Below are positions 33,910 through 39,902 of a stretch of 42,869 bases of DNA, piece by piece. The notes beneath the pieces are model-generated. The model had not been told where the DNA came from, made no database searches, and saw only the letters and a list, made by a program, of their open reading frames with translations. The position numbers and the translations under genes were made by a program. This DNA is from a virus: IMG/VR virus record IMGVR_UViG_3300035633_000205, positions 1-42,869 of that record. One strand, given 5' to 3'. Positions within the stretch are counted from its first letter, which is position 1. Each line of letters starts with the position of its first letter.

Positions 33910-33960
33910 AAGTCAATCACTTCCTTCCTGTGGGGGTGTGGGGGTGATTGACTTGTTTTT
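33910..33960 (+). terminator. Hairpin H4 with T-run
   Basis: An 11-bp perfect stem, extendable by four pairs including G-T pairs into a G-rich loop (two GGGGG runs), then GTTTTTACT. It ends the non-coding island and precedes the next promoter by about 48 bases. Confidence 0.75.
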
Positions 33961-34007
33961 ACTACCTTCAGTCTTCAGGTCTGATGAACGCGTAAAAAGG
34001 GAATAAC

Positions 34008-34015
34008 TATCTTTG
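34008..34015 (+). promoter_or_regulatory. Bacteroidota -7 box (TATCTTTG)
   Basis: An exact TAnnTTTG eight bases before the ATG at 34024. A near-leaderless transcript would result; the in-frame ATG at 34039 would give a leader of about 18 bases. Confidence 0.55.
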
Positions 34016-34023
34016 AGCAGTAA

Positions 34024-34365
34024 ATGATCAGAATCAAAATGAGACGACACGGAAAGAAGATCAGCAAGCAAGAACGGGAAGGATTGAAAGCCATTCAGAA
34101 GCAGAAGCTGACAAAGGCGGCAACTGAACAGGCGAAACCGAAGAAAGCTATTGGGACGCTGCTTGGCACTGAATACTTTGATGAAGAAGGGAAGAAAAAC
34201 CTGGAAGACCATCTTGTTCATCTGGTGCAGATACAATGGGAAGGATTCAAAAATGTAGTTCAGCATGCTATTGAATTAGGCCTGATTGACCAGATAAAGC
34301 TTGATGAAATCAAACAAAATCTACAGGGATACGTTGAAGAACTCAAAGCAAAACAGCCAGAATGA
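34024..34365 (+). CDS. Small basic protein (hypothetical)
   Basis: 113 residues from the ATG at 34024, or 108 from 34039 (MRRHGKKISKQE), which may be the true start given how close the promoter is. A basic N-terminal half (Lys/Arg/Gln-rich) and a helical C-terminal half (LVQIQWEGFKNVVQHAIELGL). The C-terminal half resembles parts of the small-terminase C-terminus (IQWEG also occurs there), perhaps by chance. It heads an operon and overlaps the following lipoprotein gene by four bases. Confidence 0.5.
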   Translation: MIRIKMRRHGKKISKQEREGLKAIQKQKLTKAATEQAKPKKAIGTLLGTEYFDEEGKKNLEDHLVHLVQIQWEGFKNVVQHAIELGLIDQIKLDEIKQNLQGYVEELKAKQPE

Positions 34366-34616
34366 AACGAATGATGATAGTAATCTTGGTGATCAGTAGC
34401 TGTTCACCACGGATTCACAAGGAAGTGACCAAGACCAAAACTGTGACTGAAAGAAGTGTTGACTGTGAAGGCACTATGGAAGTCACTGTTCGGACATTGG
34501 AATTTGACAAAGTGCCAAACATGAAGGAAGTCACGATTGCAGATGAATGTGGAAATCTTCTGCGCGTCGAATTATACCGGGACGGACGCTTGATGTCCAC
34601 GGTGTTTTATCAGTAA
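34362..34616 (+). CDS. Predicted small lipoprotein 1
   Basis: 84 residues. A short signal peptide ends in a lipobox-like VISSC with Cys14 as the likely lipidated residue. The mature part is polar and Thr/Glu-rich with two further Cys pairs possible (VDCEGTMEV and ADECGNLLRV). A phage lipoprotein could be an o-spanin or a superinfection-exclusion factor. The short length and lipobox fit an o-spanin partner of the 29296 protein, but the distance is large. Function not settled. Confidence 0.6.
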   Translation: MKRMMIVILVISSCSPRIHKEVTKTKTVTERSVDCEGTMEVTVRTLEFDKVPNMKEVTIADECGNLLRVELYRDGRLMSTVFYQ

Positions 34617-34637
34617 CTTACAGGAAAGGCTGAAAAG

Positions 34638-35042
34638 ATGACACAGACAAGGAAACTTCGGAACACTTATGGGAAAAGCTATTTTGGACGGGTACTGCAA
34701 AGCATCAGCCAAATGGGCAACACACTGGCTGATGGTGATCCTGATGTGTCAATCAGTGCAAGAACAGGCCAGCGGGCATTCATAAACAGACAGAAAAGAA
34801 GCAGGCATCAAAAGCATGATCTTTTCTGGATTGTCATTGAAGATGTCATCAACTGGGTTTTTCGTCCAAAAGACGGCTTCAGGCATTGCTGGAACGCTTA
34901 CAAAGACGATCAACAAGAACGATATGATGTGGCACGCGGTAATGATGTGTTGGCCAAAATATTCATACCGGTCTTCATTGTAATGTTCCTGTGGATAGTG
35001 GTCATTGCGTTGTGGGTGCCTCACCTAGTCAAAAAAATATGA
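34638..35042 (+). CDS. C-terminally membrane-anchored protein with GDPD motif
   Basis: 134 residues. The N-terminal half has the segment LQSISQMGNTLADGDPDVSISARTGQRA, a pattern I have seen in small phage proteins of unknown function near lysis genes. A His/Arg/Lys patch and WIVIEDVINWVF follow, then a strong membrane helix at about 108-131 (IFIPVFIVMFLWIVVIALWV). The start follows an A-rich gap. Its stop overlaps the next gene (ATGA). Confidence 0.5.
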   Translation: MTQTRKLRNTYGKSYFGRVLQSISQMGNTLADGDPDVSISARTGQRAFINRQKRSRHQKHDLFWIVIEDVINWVFRPKDGFRHCWNAYKDDQQERYDVARGNDVLAKIFIPVFIVMFLWIVVIALWVPHLVKKI

Positions 35043-35287
35043 CTTGCAGGGAATGTGGTGCGGTACACGGCAAGGCCATCCAAAGACGGCCAGACGGAAC
35101 TTTTGCAGTGATACCAAAGCCAATGAACCTGAAGCAGGTAGCGGACGCTAACGAAAAACAGCTTTTTGGTGTGCTGAAGATCACAATTGTCACCGTGGTA
35201 CATGGTATCTGTGATCACTGTTGGTCCAAGCATCAACGAATTCAGCCAAAACAAGAATCAACTAACGAACAGAGAAAACTTTTCTAA
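35039..35287 (+). CDS. Small zinc-ribbon-like protein
   Basis: 82 residues from the ATG at 35039 (an upstream open stretch reads through the previous gene). Cys3-x2-Cys6 and Cys58-x2-Cys61 make a four-cysteine zinc site, with His10 and His56 nearby. The central part is beta-rich (DGTFAVIPKPMNL and LKITIVTVVHG) and the C-terminus is polar. It overlaps the previous stop by four bases. Such small zinc proteins often bind nucleic acid or a host protein; which applies here is unknown. Confidence 0.6.
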   Translation: MTCRECGAVHGKAIQRRPDGTFAVIPKPMNLKQVADANEKQLFGVLKITIVTVVHGICDHCWSKHQRIQPKQESTNEQRKLF

Positions 35288-35291
35288 ATCC

Positions 35292-35720
35292 ATGATATTA
35301 GGATTCAGTGAACACATGCGATTGGTGGATGACACCGAAGAAGACATTTCAGGGAAGCCATTCGTGTACGTATGGGAAACCCAGTTTGAACGCAAAATCA
35401 ATGATGGCGTCAAGATTCACACGCTTCGAAGGGATGAAAACCACCGGTGGATGAAAGGACGTGTGATACAGTTTGCGCTTGCTGTCAGGACCAGGGATCA
35501 GCGCACATTCAAAACCGGAAGATGTGAGTCAGTCCAGGAAGTAGAAATCATCAATGAAGCTGGTGCACGCCTGGTCTTGGTTGATGAAAGACAGCTGACA
35601 CCTGAAGAATTCAGACAGTTTTGGGTCAATGACGGATTTGACCATGAAGAACAATTTTGGCAGTGGTTCAACGCGTCATGTAAAATGAAGCTGGTATCAT
35701 GGACGGATCATCAGTATTGA
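35292..35720 (+). CDS. ASCH-domain protein
   Basis: 142 residues from the ATG at 35292. The pattern GVKIHTLRRDENHRWMKGRV (K-x-x-T-x-R then W-x-x-G) followed by strands, and a late VDERQLTPEEF...DGFDHEEQFWQWF segment, matches the ASCH fold, a PUA-like domain that binds modified nucleotides or RNA. Phage ASCH proteins are common but of uncertain function. It overlaps the next gene by 22 bases. Confidence 0.65.
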   Translation: MILGFSEHMRLVDDTEEDISGKPFVYVWETQFERKINDGVKIHTLRRDENHRWMKGRVIQFALAVRTRDQRTFKTGRCESVQEVEIINEAGARLVLVDERQLTPEEFRQFWVNDGFDHEEQFWQWFNASCKMKLVSWTDHQY

Positions 35721-35992
35721 AAGAACAGCCGGTGCTTCTGTTGATGTCCAATGGAAAGCATTTGGAAGCCTGCTTGGAACTTGGATCAGTTCCAGACCCT
35801 GCAGTGGTAGAACGAACCATAAAGTTCGAACAGCTGGTTTCCCGCGTTCGATATCACCAGAAGTATCTGGACACAGTCAAACCAGGTGGCGATATCTGGA
35901 ACAAGGAAAGAAAAATGTGTGATCAGCTGTGTGAACAGCTAGATCAGATGCTTGATCAGATGGGACTGAACCTAGATCAGCTTCCATTCTGA
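35699..35992 (+). CDS. Small acidic helical protein (hypothetical)
   Basis: 97 residues. Helices with HLEACLELGSVPDPAVVERTIKFEQLVSRVRYHQKYL and a Gln/Asp/Leu-rich C-terminus (LCEQLDQMLDQMGLNLDQLPF), probably a coiled coil. Not recognised. It overlaps the ASCH gene start-to-end by 22 bases and the following tiny gene by one base (TGATG). Confidence 0.5.
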   Translation: MDGSSVLKEQPVLLLMSNGKHLEACLELGSVPDPAVVERTIKFEQLVSRVRYHQKYLDTVKPGGDIWNKERKMCDQLCEQLDQMLDQMGLNLDQLPF

Positions 35993-36087
35993 TGCTGACC
36001 TTGGAAGAAAACATACTGGTCTTTCTTATATTTGCTGGACTGGCTGCATTGGCTTATATAGCAATCAAACCGAATCGACGACGCTAA
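35992..36087 (+). CDS. 31-residue single-span membrane protein
   Basis: A small ORF exactly filling the space between its neighbours: it starts on the last base of the previous stop and ends one base before the next ATG. The product is MLTLEENILVF followed by a membrane helix and a basic end (KPNRRR), so it would insert with its C-terminus in the cytoplasm. Tiny one-helix proteins in phage early regions often modify host membrane enzymes or assist lysis. Confidence 0.6.
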   Translation: MLTLEENILVFLIFAGLAALAYIAIKPNRRR

Positions 36088-36429
36088 ATGGAACTATTCG
36101 AACGCAAACGAACGAAGAAGAATCTTGATGACCGAAAAAAGGAATTTGCTGAAGCGGTCTTCATGGAAGGTGAAGGTCATTACACAAATGAGATGATGCG
36201 AGCGTTCTGGGAACACTGGACCCAGACTAACCCCAATGGCTGGGTCATGGCGTTTGAACGTGAAATGGACCGGAAAGCATTTGAAATCGCTGGAAGGCTT
36301 CGAACTTGGAACAGAAATGAAAAGAACGGATTTGCCCGAAAGAAAAGATCAGCACCAGCTTCAGATAAAAAAGGATTCAATGCCAGTGACGTCATCACAG
36401 ATGATTTGGCTGAATTCCTTAGCCGTTAA
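36088..36429 (+). CDS. Replication-associated protein (hypothetical)
   Basis: 113 residues. Contains EGHYTNEMMRAFWEHWTQTN and WVMAFEREMDRKAFEIAGRL, the Trp-Thr and FE...RL pattern found at the C-terminus of many phage replication initiator or helicase-loader proteins. Here it is a stand-alone unit. A basic linker and an acidic helix (SDVITDDLAEFL) follow. It overlaps the next gene by at least 29 bases, so the two are probably co-translated parts of a replication system. Confidence 0.5.
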   Translation: MELFERKRTKKNLDDRKKEFAEAVFMEGEGHYTNEMMRAFWEHWTQTNPNGWVMAFEREMDRKAFEIAGRLRTWNRNEKNGFARKKRSAPASDKKGFNASDVITDDLAEFLSR

Positions 36430-37126
36430 CGAAAAAGACAGTGACCTTGCAAAGAAGAAGATGAAAGCTGGATGGGACCGAATCAATTCAAAATCATATG
36501 CCTATTGCCTAACCCGTGGACTTCCCATCAGCAGCTTGATGAGTAATCAAGAAACAAGACAGAAGGCAAAATTGGCGGTAACAGCAAAGCTTTTTCATTC
36601 CTGTCAGTTCATTGACGCCAAAAAAACGATCAAGAACGGATATGATTTTGCAATGACGGTTGAAATGATCTTGACCGATTACAGATCACACACGTTGGAA
36701 GAAGTACTGAAGGTGCTTCATGATTTAGCGCTTGGAAGGTTCGGGAAGTTTTATGAAAGATTCCAGGCTGCAGAAATCAAAGAAGCATTCAAGCAGTACG
36801 AATCTGACCAGCGAACTGATAACCTAGTGAAGGTGCACCGGATAAAGATGCACGGGCCATCAGGGAAGCCATCAGAAGAACCAGTGCTGATTGATGGACT
36901 TACACCTTCACAGTATTGGAAAAAGCTGCAGGAAGCCAAGAAAGATCATCAATTCAGGACTTTCATGGAAAAGCTGGACCTGAAGATTGATCAAAGCAGG
37001 AAGGATAAGGTGACGGCCACTGCTGAACGCATCTTTGAGAAATGGACAAACCATGAACGGCTGTCCATGGATGAACAAGAATTTTTGAAAAGACATAACA
37101 TAACGAATGATGCTGAAAGTGAATAA
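36380..37126 (+). CDS. Replication-region protein (hypothetical)
   Basis: 248 residues from the ATG at 36380; an alternative at 36401 gives 241. The open frame continues further upstream but overlaps a better gene. Helical throughout, with FHSCQFIDAKKTIKNGYDFAM, VEMILTDYRSHTLEEVLKVLHDLALGRFGKFYERF (a pattern shared with Bacteroidota phage replication-region proteins) and a C-terminal WTNHERLSMDEQEFLKRH. It overlaps the RuvC-like gene by 20 bases. I do not know its activity; a helicase-loader-type role would fit the location. Confidence 0.5.
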   Translation: MPVTSSQMIWLNSLAVNEKDSDLAKKKMKAGWDRINSKSYAYCLTRGLPISSLMSNQETRQKAKLAVTAKLFHSCQFIDAKKTIKNGYDFAMTVEMILTDYRSHTLEEVLKVLHDLALGRFGKFYERFQAAEIKEAFKQYESDQRTDNLVKVHRIKMHGPSGKPSEEPVLIDGLTPSQYWKKLQEAKKDHQFRTFMEKLDLKIDQSRKDKVTATAERIFEKWTNHERLSMDEQEFLKRHNITNDAESE

Positions 37127-37637
37127 GATCATAGGGATTGATCCAGGCTTGTCAAATGGCGCTGTGTGTGTCCTGACTTCGACTGGCTATGTTGGCGGAA
37201 AGCTTCCAAACTCAATACAAGGCATCCAGAAGCTACTGCAAGAACAATCAAATGGACACAGTGTGTTGGTGGTACTAGAAAAGGTGCAGGTGTGGACCGG
37301 TGATGAAGCAACACCTGGAAAGCGATTTGGTATTGATAAACTAACAAGTCATCATGCGCAGCTGCTGTCATCCATCGCACTACTGAATCTGCCATTGATA
37401 CAAGCGCATCCTGCAACCTGGCAAAGCTTCCTGAAATTGAAAAAGTACAAGGAAAATATCACCAAGCAGGAAAGAAAGGAAAGGTATTGGGAAGCTGCGC
37501 AGATGTACGCCGGTAAAGCGGTTCCAAGATATCAAGCTGATGCTTTTTGTCTAGCTGAATTCGGATGGCGCAAGCTGAAGGATCAAAAATGGATGTCTAA
37601 GCATATCGAAAACATTTCTGCTGAAGTTCTTTTCTGA
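37107..37637 (+). CDS. RuvC-like Holliday junction resolvase
   Basis: 176 residues with an RNase H fold. Catalytic residues that can be read: Asp12 in IIGIDPGLSNGAV, Glu58 in VLVVLEKVQVW and Asp145 in RYQADAFCLAEFG. Length and order match RuvC (about 170 residues). It would resolve branched DNA before packaging. The start is ATG at 37107 or 37110. It ends before a structured intergenic region. Confidence 0.8.
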   Translation: MMLKVNKIIGIDPGLSNGAVCVLTSTGYVGGKLPNSIQGIQKLLQEQSNGHSVLVVLEKVQVWTGDEATPGKRFGIDKLTSHHAQLLSSIALLNLPLIQAHPATWQSFLKLKKYKENITKQERKERYWEAAQMYAGKAVPRYQADAFCLAEFGWRKLKDQKWMSKHIENISAEVLF

Positions 37638-37644
37638 TGCCAAT

Positions 37645-37780
37645 CCCCATGGCTGGCAGACCATGATGCATCAGTGGGGCAAATTGAATGTCCAGTGGTT
37701 TATGTTTGGGCCGGGCTAACCTTCATCGAACCAAGATGATGTGCCTTTGCGGGAAAAATGCCCGGTCCATCTTCTTTTAC
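37645..37780 (+). ncRNA. Structured intergenic/leader RNA region
   Basis: The 161-base gap has two structural parts. Upstream: CCCCA 37645-37649 with TGGGG 37675-37679 enclosing TGG/CCA and the palindrome TGATGCATCA, a small multibranch element at the 3' end of the ruvC-like mRNA. Downstream: GGGCCGGGC 37708-37716 with GCCCGGTCC 37760-37768 (nine pairs, one G-T) enclosing TCATC/GATGA. An alternative pairing uses AAGATG 37733-37738 with CATCTT 37768-37773 plus CGGG 37750-37753 with CCCG 37761-37764, followed by CTTTT. Mutually exclusive folds suggest an attenuator or a riboswitch-like leader for 37799. Confidence 0.45.
37701..37708 (+). promoter_or_regulatory. Bacteroidota -7 box (TATGTTTG)
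   Basis: An exact TAnnTTTG about 90 bases before the ATG at 37799, ending at the first base of the GGGCCGGGC stem. A TTG lies 14 bases upstream, which is short. If used, the transcript would begin inside or just after the 5' arm of the hairpin. Confidence 0.4.
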
Positions 37781-37798
37781 GATCTAACAATAAAATAA

Positions 37799-38206
37799 AT
37801 GGTGTTCACAGCCTTCATCAAAGTTGACAGCAAAGGAAATCCAAGGCTTCAGAAGCAAGATGAATGGGATCAATTCTTTGCAAGCATACCCGGGAAAAGG
37901 TGTGTGATTCGTGTCCAAAGTCTTCCTTCTGAAGATACACGGGCCATGGTGGGAAAATACTACTTAGATGTGTTGCCAAAATTCCAGCAGAAGCTTGCTG
38001 ATCTTGGTGATCACATGACACTGGAAAGCCTAGATAAAATGCTTCGTGAAGACTGCAGTGTGTGCAGGGAAGAATTGCCGGATGAAGAATGCAATGGCTT
38101 TGATCTGATCAGGGTCAAGCGCGTAAATGACCTAGACTTTGAAGAACTGAAAATGTTCTTCTTCCAGCTGGCCGATATAGCAACCAAATTTGAAATACAG
38201 ATATAA
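37799..38206 (+). CDS. Hypothetical DNA-metabolism protein
   Basis: 135 residues. The pattern DTRAMVGKYYLDVLPKFQQKL, then TLESLDKMLREDCSVCREELP and a final helix (FFFQLADIATKFEIQI), recalls small phage recombination-support proteins of the NinB/DUF1367 type, but I cannot assign it. The leader is strongly A-rich (ACAATAAAATAA) as for well-translated Bacteroidota genes. Its stop overlaps the next start by one base (TAATG). Confidence 0.45.
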   Translation: MVFTAFIKVDSKGNPRLQKQDEWDQFFASIPGKRCVIRVQSLPSEDTRAMVGKYYLDVLPKFQQKLADLGDHMTLESLDKMLREDCSVCREELPDEECNGFDLIRVKRVNDLDFEELKMFFFQLADIATKFEIQI

Positions 38207-38787
38207 TGGAAAAGCAACGTGAAAATTTTGACCTGACAGCCGTCAAGTATGTGTCAGGTGTGCTTCACTTCACAGCCCGGTGTACTGAAGTGGTAGGTGA
38301 TGACACCTTTGAACGTGAAGTGCAAGAAAAGGTGACACAGGAACCACATCCTGACTTGACTAGTGGATTGCAGAAGCTAAAAAGGTACCTATTGGAAGAC
38401 TTTGGATATTCCAATTATGCCATCATCATCAAAGACAAGCAGTTCAATGCAAGGAAGGATCAGTTGGAATATCTGAAGAAGCTGCAGAAAAGAATTGAAG
38501 ACCAGGTTCGTGTGACTGGGATCAGCTTGACCGGAAAAGAATTGAACCGGTGCACCATCAAAGGAACATTTGACGGACGTGCGATCAACTGCAAGGCAAA
38601 GTCATTTGAAAATGATGACTATGGCGCTGATTTGGGTGATGTGTGCTTTGAAATTGAAAACGAAGTGTTCGAACTATGGGCGAATGACAAGGTTGCACAA
38701 CAGAAGATTATGTTCGAATCTGAGATTGAAAAGCCAACCGGCAAAGAAGCAGCTTCAGGTGAAGGGACTGATCATGATGAAGATTAG
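38206..38787 (+). CDS. Possible ssDNA-binding protein with acidic tail
   Basis: 193 residues. The core includes an extended strand region with VRVTGISLTGKELNRCTIKG, followed by a beta-rich part (FENDDYGADLGDVCFEIENEVF). The C-terminus is acidic (EGTDHDED), as in SSB proteins where the acidic tip recruits partner enzymes. It lies between the resolvase block and an MmcB-like nuclease. The SSB call is by analogy; no OB-fold signature was confirmed. It ends directly before the next ATG. Confidence 0.35.
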   Translation: MEKQRENFDLTAVKYVSGVLHFTARCTEVVGDDTFEREVQEKVTQEPHPDLTSGLQKLKRYLLEDFGYSNYAIIIKDKQFNARKDQLEYLKKLQKRIEDQVRVTGISLTGKELNRCTIKGTFDGRAINCKAKSFENDDYGADLGDVCFEIENEVFELWANDKVAQQKIMFESEIEKPTGKEAASGEGTDHDED

Positions 38788-39234
38788 ATGACAGAACGTT
38801 CAATTCAGACCAAACTGAAAAACTGGAAGAAAGGCAATGGGAACATCTTCGTTCCCAACGTCTTTCTTTTTGGGACCGAAGAACACCAATGGGAATCAGA
38901 CCTGTTGATGATAGACCGGGATGACTACGTGACCGAATTTGAAATCAAGACATCAAAACAAGACTTCGAATATGACAGCCAGAAAGAAGAAAAGCATTCT
39001 ATCCTTCGTACTTTGTGGAATGATTTCATTCCTAATTTTTTCGTTTATGCGTCACCGGAAGGCATCATTCGCGAAGAAGAAGTTCCGGAATACGCAGGAC
39101 TTGTTTATATAGTTCAAAGCAACCAGGGAAAGGTGCCAAGGTGGGTCAAGCATCCGCCAATGCTATCAAAGAATAAGATGGAAGATCATCACTGGAAGAC
39201 TATTTGCCAAAAATTATCCAGGAAGCTTCTTTGA
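38788..39234 (+). CDS. MmcB-like PD-(D/E)XK nuclease
   Basis: 148 residues. Nuclease core: Glu36-Ser-Asp38 in HQWESDLLMI and Glu52-x-Lys54 in EFEIKTSKQDF, the D...ExK signature of the MmcB/VRR-like restriction fold. A later FFVYASPEGIIREEEVPEY segment and LVYIVQSNQGKV are also typical. MmcB proteins are thought to act on damaged or branched DNA. It follows the ssDNA-binding candidate with no gap. Confidence 0.7.
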   Translation: MTERSIQTKLKNWKKGNGNIFVPNVFLFGTEEHQWESDLLMIDRDDYVTEFEIKTSKQDFEYDSQKEEKHSILRTLWNDFIPNFFVYASPEGIIREEEVPEYAGLVYIVQSNQGKVPRWVKHPPMLSKNKMEDHHWKTICQKLSRKLL

Positions 39235-39271
39235 TGTTTGAATGATTTATACCATATTTGATCAAGTAAAC
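39230..39271 (+). promoter_or_regulatory. Early promoter with TTG-N3-AAGTAAAC motif (copy 1)
   Basis: TTTG at 39230-39233, 19 bases, then a CATATTTG box at 39253-39260 (one mismatch to TAnnTTTG). The box runs into TTG-ATC-AAGTAAAC (39258-39271), which includes the palindrome TTGATCAA. Same layout as the promoters at 39677 and 42777. Confidence 0.6.
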
Positions 39272-39283
39272 TAACAAGTGACC

Positions 39284-39484
39284 ATGAATCACAAAGAATT
39301 GCACGATAAATTGAACGCTTCAATAATCATTAGGCAAATAGGATGTCCTGAATGGTGCGGGTCAGAACAGTGCAATGGATCATGTGAGCAAACATCAGAT
39401 GATGCTTTGATTCCGTTCGATAGGTTTAAAAAGCTGATGGATCAATATGATCTAAGCAAAGAAGCAGAGATCAAAAGAGTTTAG
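39284..39484 (+). CDS. Small Cys-rich protein
   Basis: 66 residues from the ATG at 39284 (an in-frame GTG lies two codons upstream). Four cysteines at 21, 25, 30 and 34 (GCPEWCGSEQCNGSC) could bind one zinc ion. The C-terminal half is an acidic helix (FDRFKKLMDQYDLSKEAE). It is a single-gene transcript: its own promoter upstream, two hairpin terminators downstream. Confidence 0.55.
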   Translation: MNHKELHDKLNASIIIRQIGCPEWCGSEQCNGSCEQTSDDALIPFDRFKKLMDQYDLSKEAEIKRV

Positions 39485-39490
39485 GCACAA

Positions 39491-39526
39491 AGGACCGTCT
39501 GCTGCACTACAGCATCAGCCGGTCTT
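39491..39526 (+). terminator. Hairpin downstream of the Cys-rich gene
   Basis: A bulged stem: AGGACCG 39491-39497 with CGGTCTT 39520-39526 (one G-T pair), inner TGCTG 39500-39504 with CAGCA 39510-39514. GTTAGTTTTTTG follows, so it can act as a first terminator. Confidence 0.55.
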
Positions 39527-39546
39527 CTGCGTTAGTTTTTTGTTTT

Positions 39547-39579
39547 GCCCTGATTATTAGTTTGGTCAGGGCTTTTTTT
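39547..39579 (+). terminator. Rho-independent terminator
   Basis: GCCCTGA 39547-39553 with TCAGGGC 39566-39572 and a seven-base T-run, directly joined to the next promoter box. Confidence 0.8.
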
Positions 39580-39580
39580 A

Positions 39581-39588
39581 TACCTTTG
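39581..39588 (+). promoter_or_regulatory. Bacteroidota -7 box (TACCTTTG) after a terminator
   Basis: An exact TAnnTTTG. TTTG at 39561-39564 is 16 bases upstream. The downstream sequence has no gene before the next terminator at 39641. Confidence 0.6.
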
Positions 39589-39593
39589 AACCC

Positions 39594-39673
39594 TGTCACA
39601 TTCGGTGAAGGTCACATTTCACATTCGTTAGTTTGCGAAAAGCCCGGTTCCCAGCTGGGTTTTTTCTTTTTAC
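39594..39673 (+). ncRNA. Candidate small RNA (promoter-to-terminator unit)
   Basis: Between the -7 box at 39581 and a hairpin plus T-run (AGCCCGG 39641-39647 with CTGGGTT 39655-39661, then TTTTTCTTTTT) lies about 75 bases without a gene. It contains GTGAA 39605-39609 opposite TTCAC 39618-39622. It ends just before the separate promoter of the lipoprotein at 39738. Either an autonomous small RNA or an attenuated leader. Confidence 0.5.
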
Positions 39674-39676
39674 TTG

Positions 39677-39720
39677 TTTGGATTCAATAAATAGAATTAC
39701 TATACTTGTACAAGTAAAAC
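39677..39720 (+). promoter_or_regulatory. Early promoter with TTG-N3-AAGTAAAC motif (copy 2)
   Basis: TTTG at 39677-39680, exactly 20 bases, then TATACTTG at 39701-39708. TTG-TAC-AAGTAAAAC (39706-39720) includes the palindrome TACTTGTACAAGTA (39703-39716), a possible operator overlapping the box and the start site. It drives the lipoprotein operon at 39738. Confidence 0.65.
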
Positions 39721-39737
39721 AAAAAACAAAAACGAAG

Positions 39738-39902
39738 ATGACAAGATCAATCACCAGAACTATTGCATTTGTATTGACTTTGATCATTGCAATTGGCTTC
39801 TGTTCATCATGCACTGAAAAAATGTATGACCGAAAGATGCCACAGAAGTTCAGAAAATATCCATCCTATGTCCGAAGCAACCACAACATTGACCCATCCT
39901 GA
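39738..39902 (+). CDS. Predicted small lipoprotein 2
   Basis: 54 residues from the ATG at 39738. A signal peptide with a hydrophobic core (FVLTLIIAIG) ends in FCSSC, with Cys25 (or Cys22) as the likely lipid site. The mature part is short, basic and Tyr/Arg-rich (TEKMYDRKMPQKFRKYPS). Its leader is A-rich. The first codons resemble those of the gene starting at 42841. It overlaps the next gene by 35 bases. Confidence 0.6.
   Translation: MTRSITRTIAFVLTLIIAIGFCSSCTEKMYDRKMPQKFRKYPSYVRSNHNIDPS

Larger units (their letters stand above)
33713..33960 (+). ncRNA. Structured non-coding island (candidate ncRNA or long 3' UTR)
   Basis: The 346-base gap between 33677 and 34024 has no convincing gene but a chain of hairpins. 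H1: TTGGCTT 33713-33719 with AAGCCAA 33733-33739. H2: AATGTGAAG 33738-33746 with CTTCACATT 33772-33780 (shares two bases with H1). H3: CCCACAGCAA 33793-33802 with TTGCTGTGGG 33810-33819. H4: AAGTCAATCAC 33910-33920 with GTGATTGACTT 33944-33954. Between H3 and H4 lies less-paired sequence (33820-33909) preceded by TAAATTTTG, a near -7 box that could start a second RNA at about 33846. I recognise no known RNA family. Confidence 0.5.

Noticed and set aside
33885-33910. tRNA-like D-arm (TGGCTCGGTGGTAGC) inside the non-coding island
   Set aside because: No matching acceptor stem, anticodon arm or T-arm (GGTTCGAATCC-type) can be placed around it; the following bases belong to the H4 stem.
33698-34006. 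102-codon open frame from a GTG across the non-coding island
   Set aside because: It reads through all the hairpins and a terminator, has no A-rich start context, and the product has no domain-like pattern.
36236-36380. Upstream extension of the 36380 gene to 36236
   Set aside because: It would overlap most of a better-supported gene in another frame, and the added residues look like out-of-frame translation.
39596-39814. Minus-strand open frame across the candidate small RNA
   Set aside because: No promoter or start context on that strand, and it crosses two + strand promoters and a terminator.
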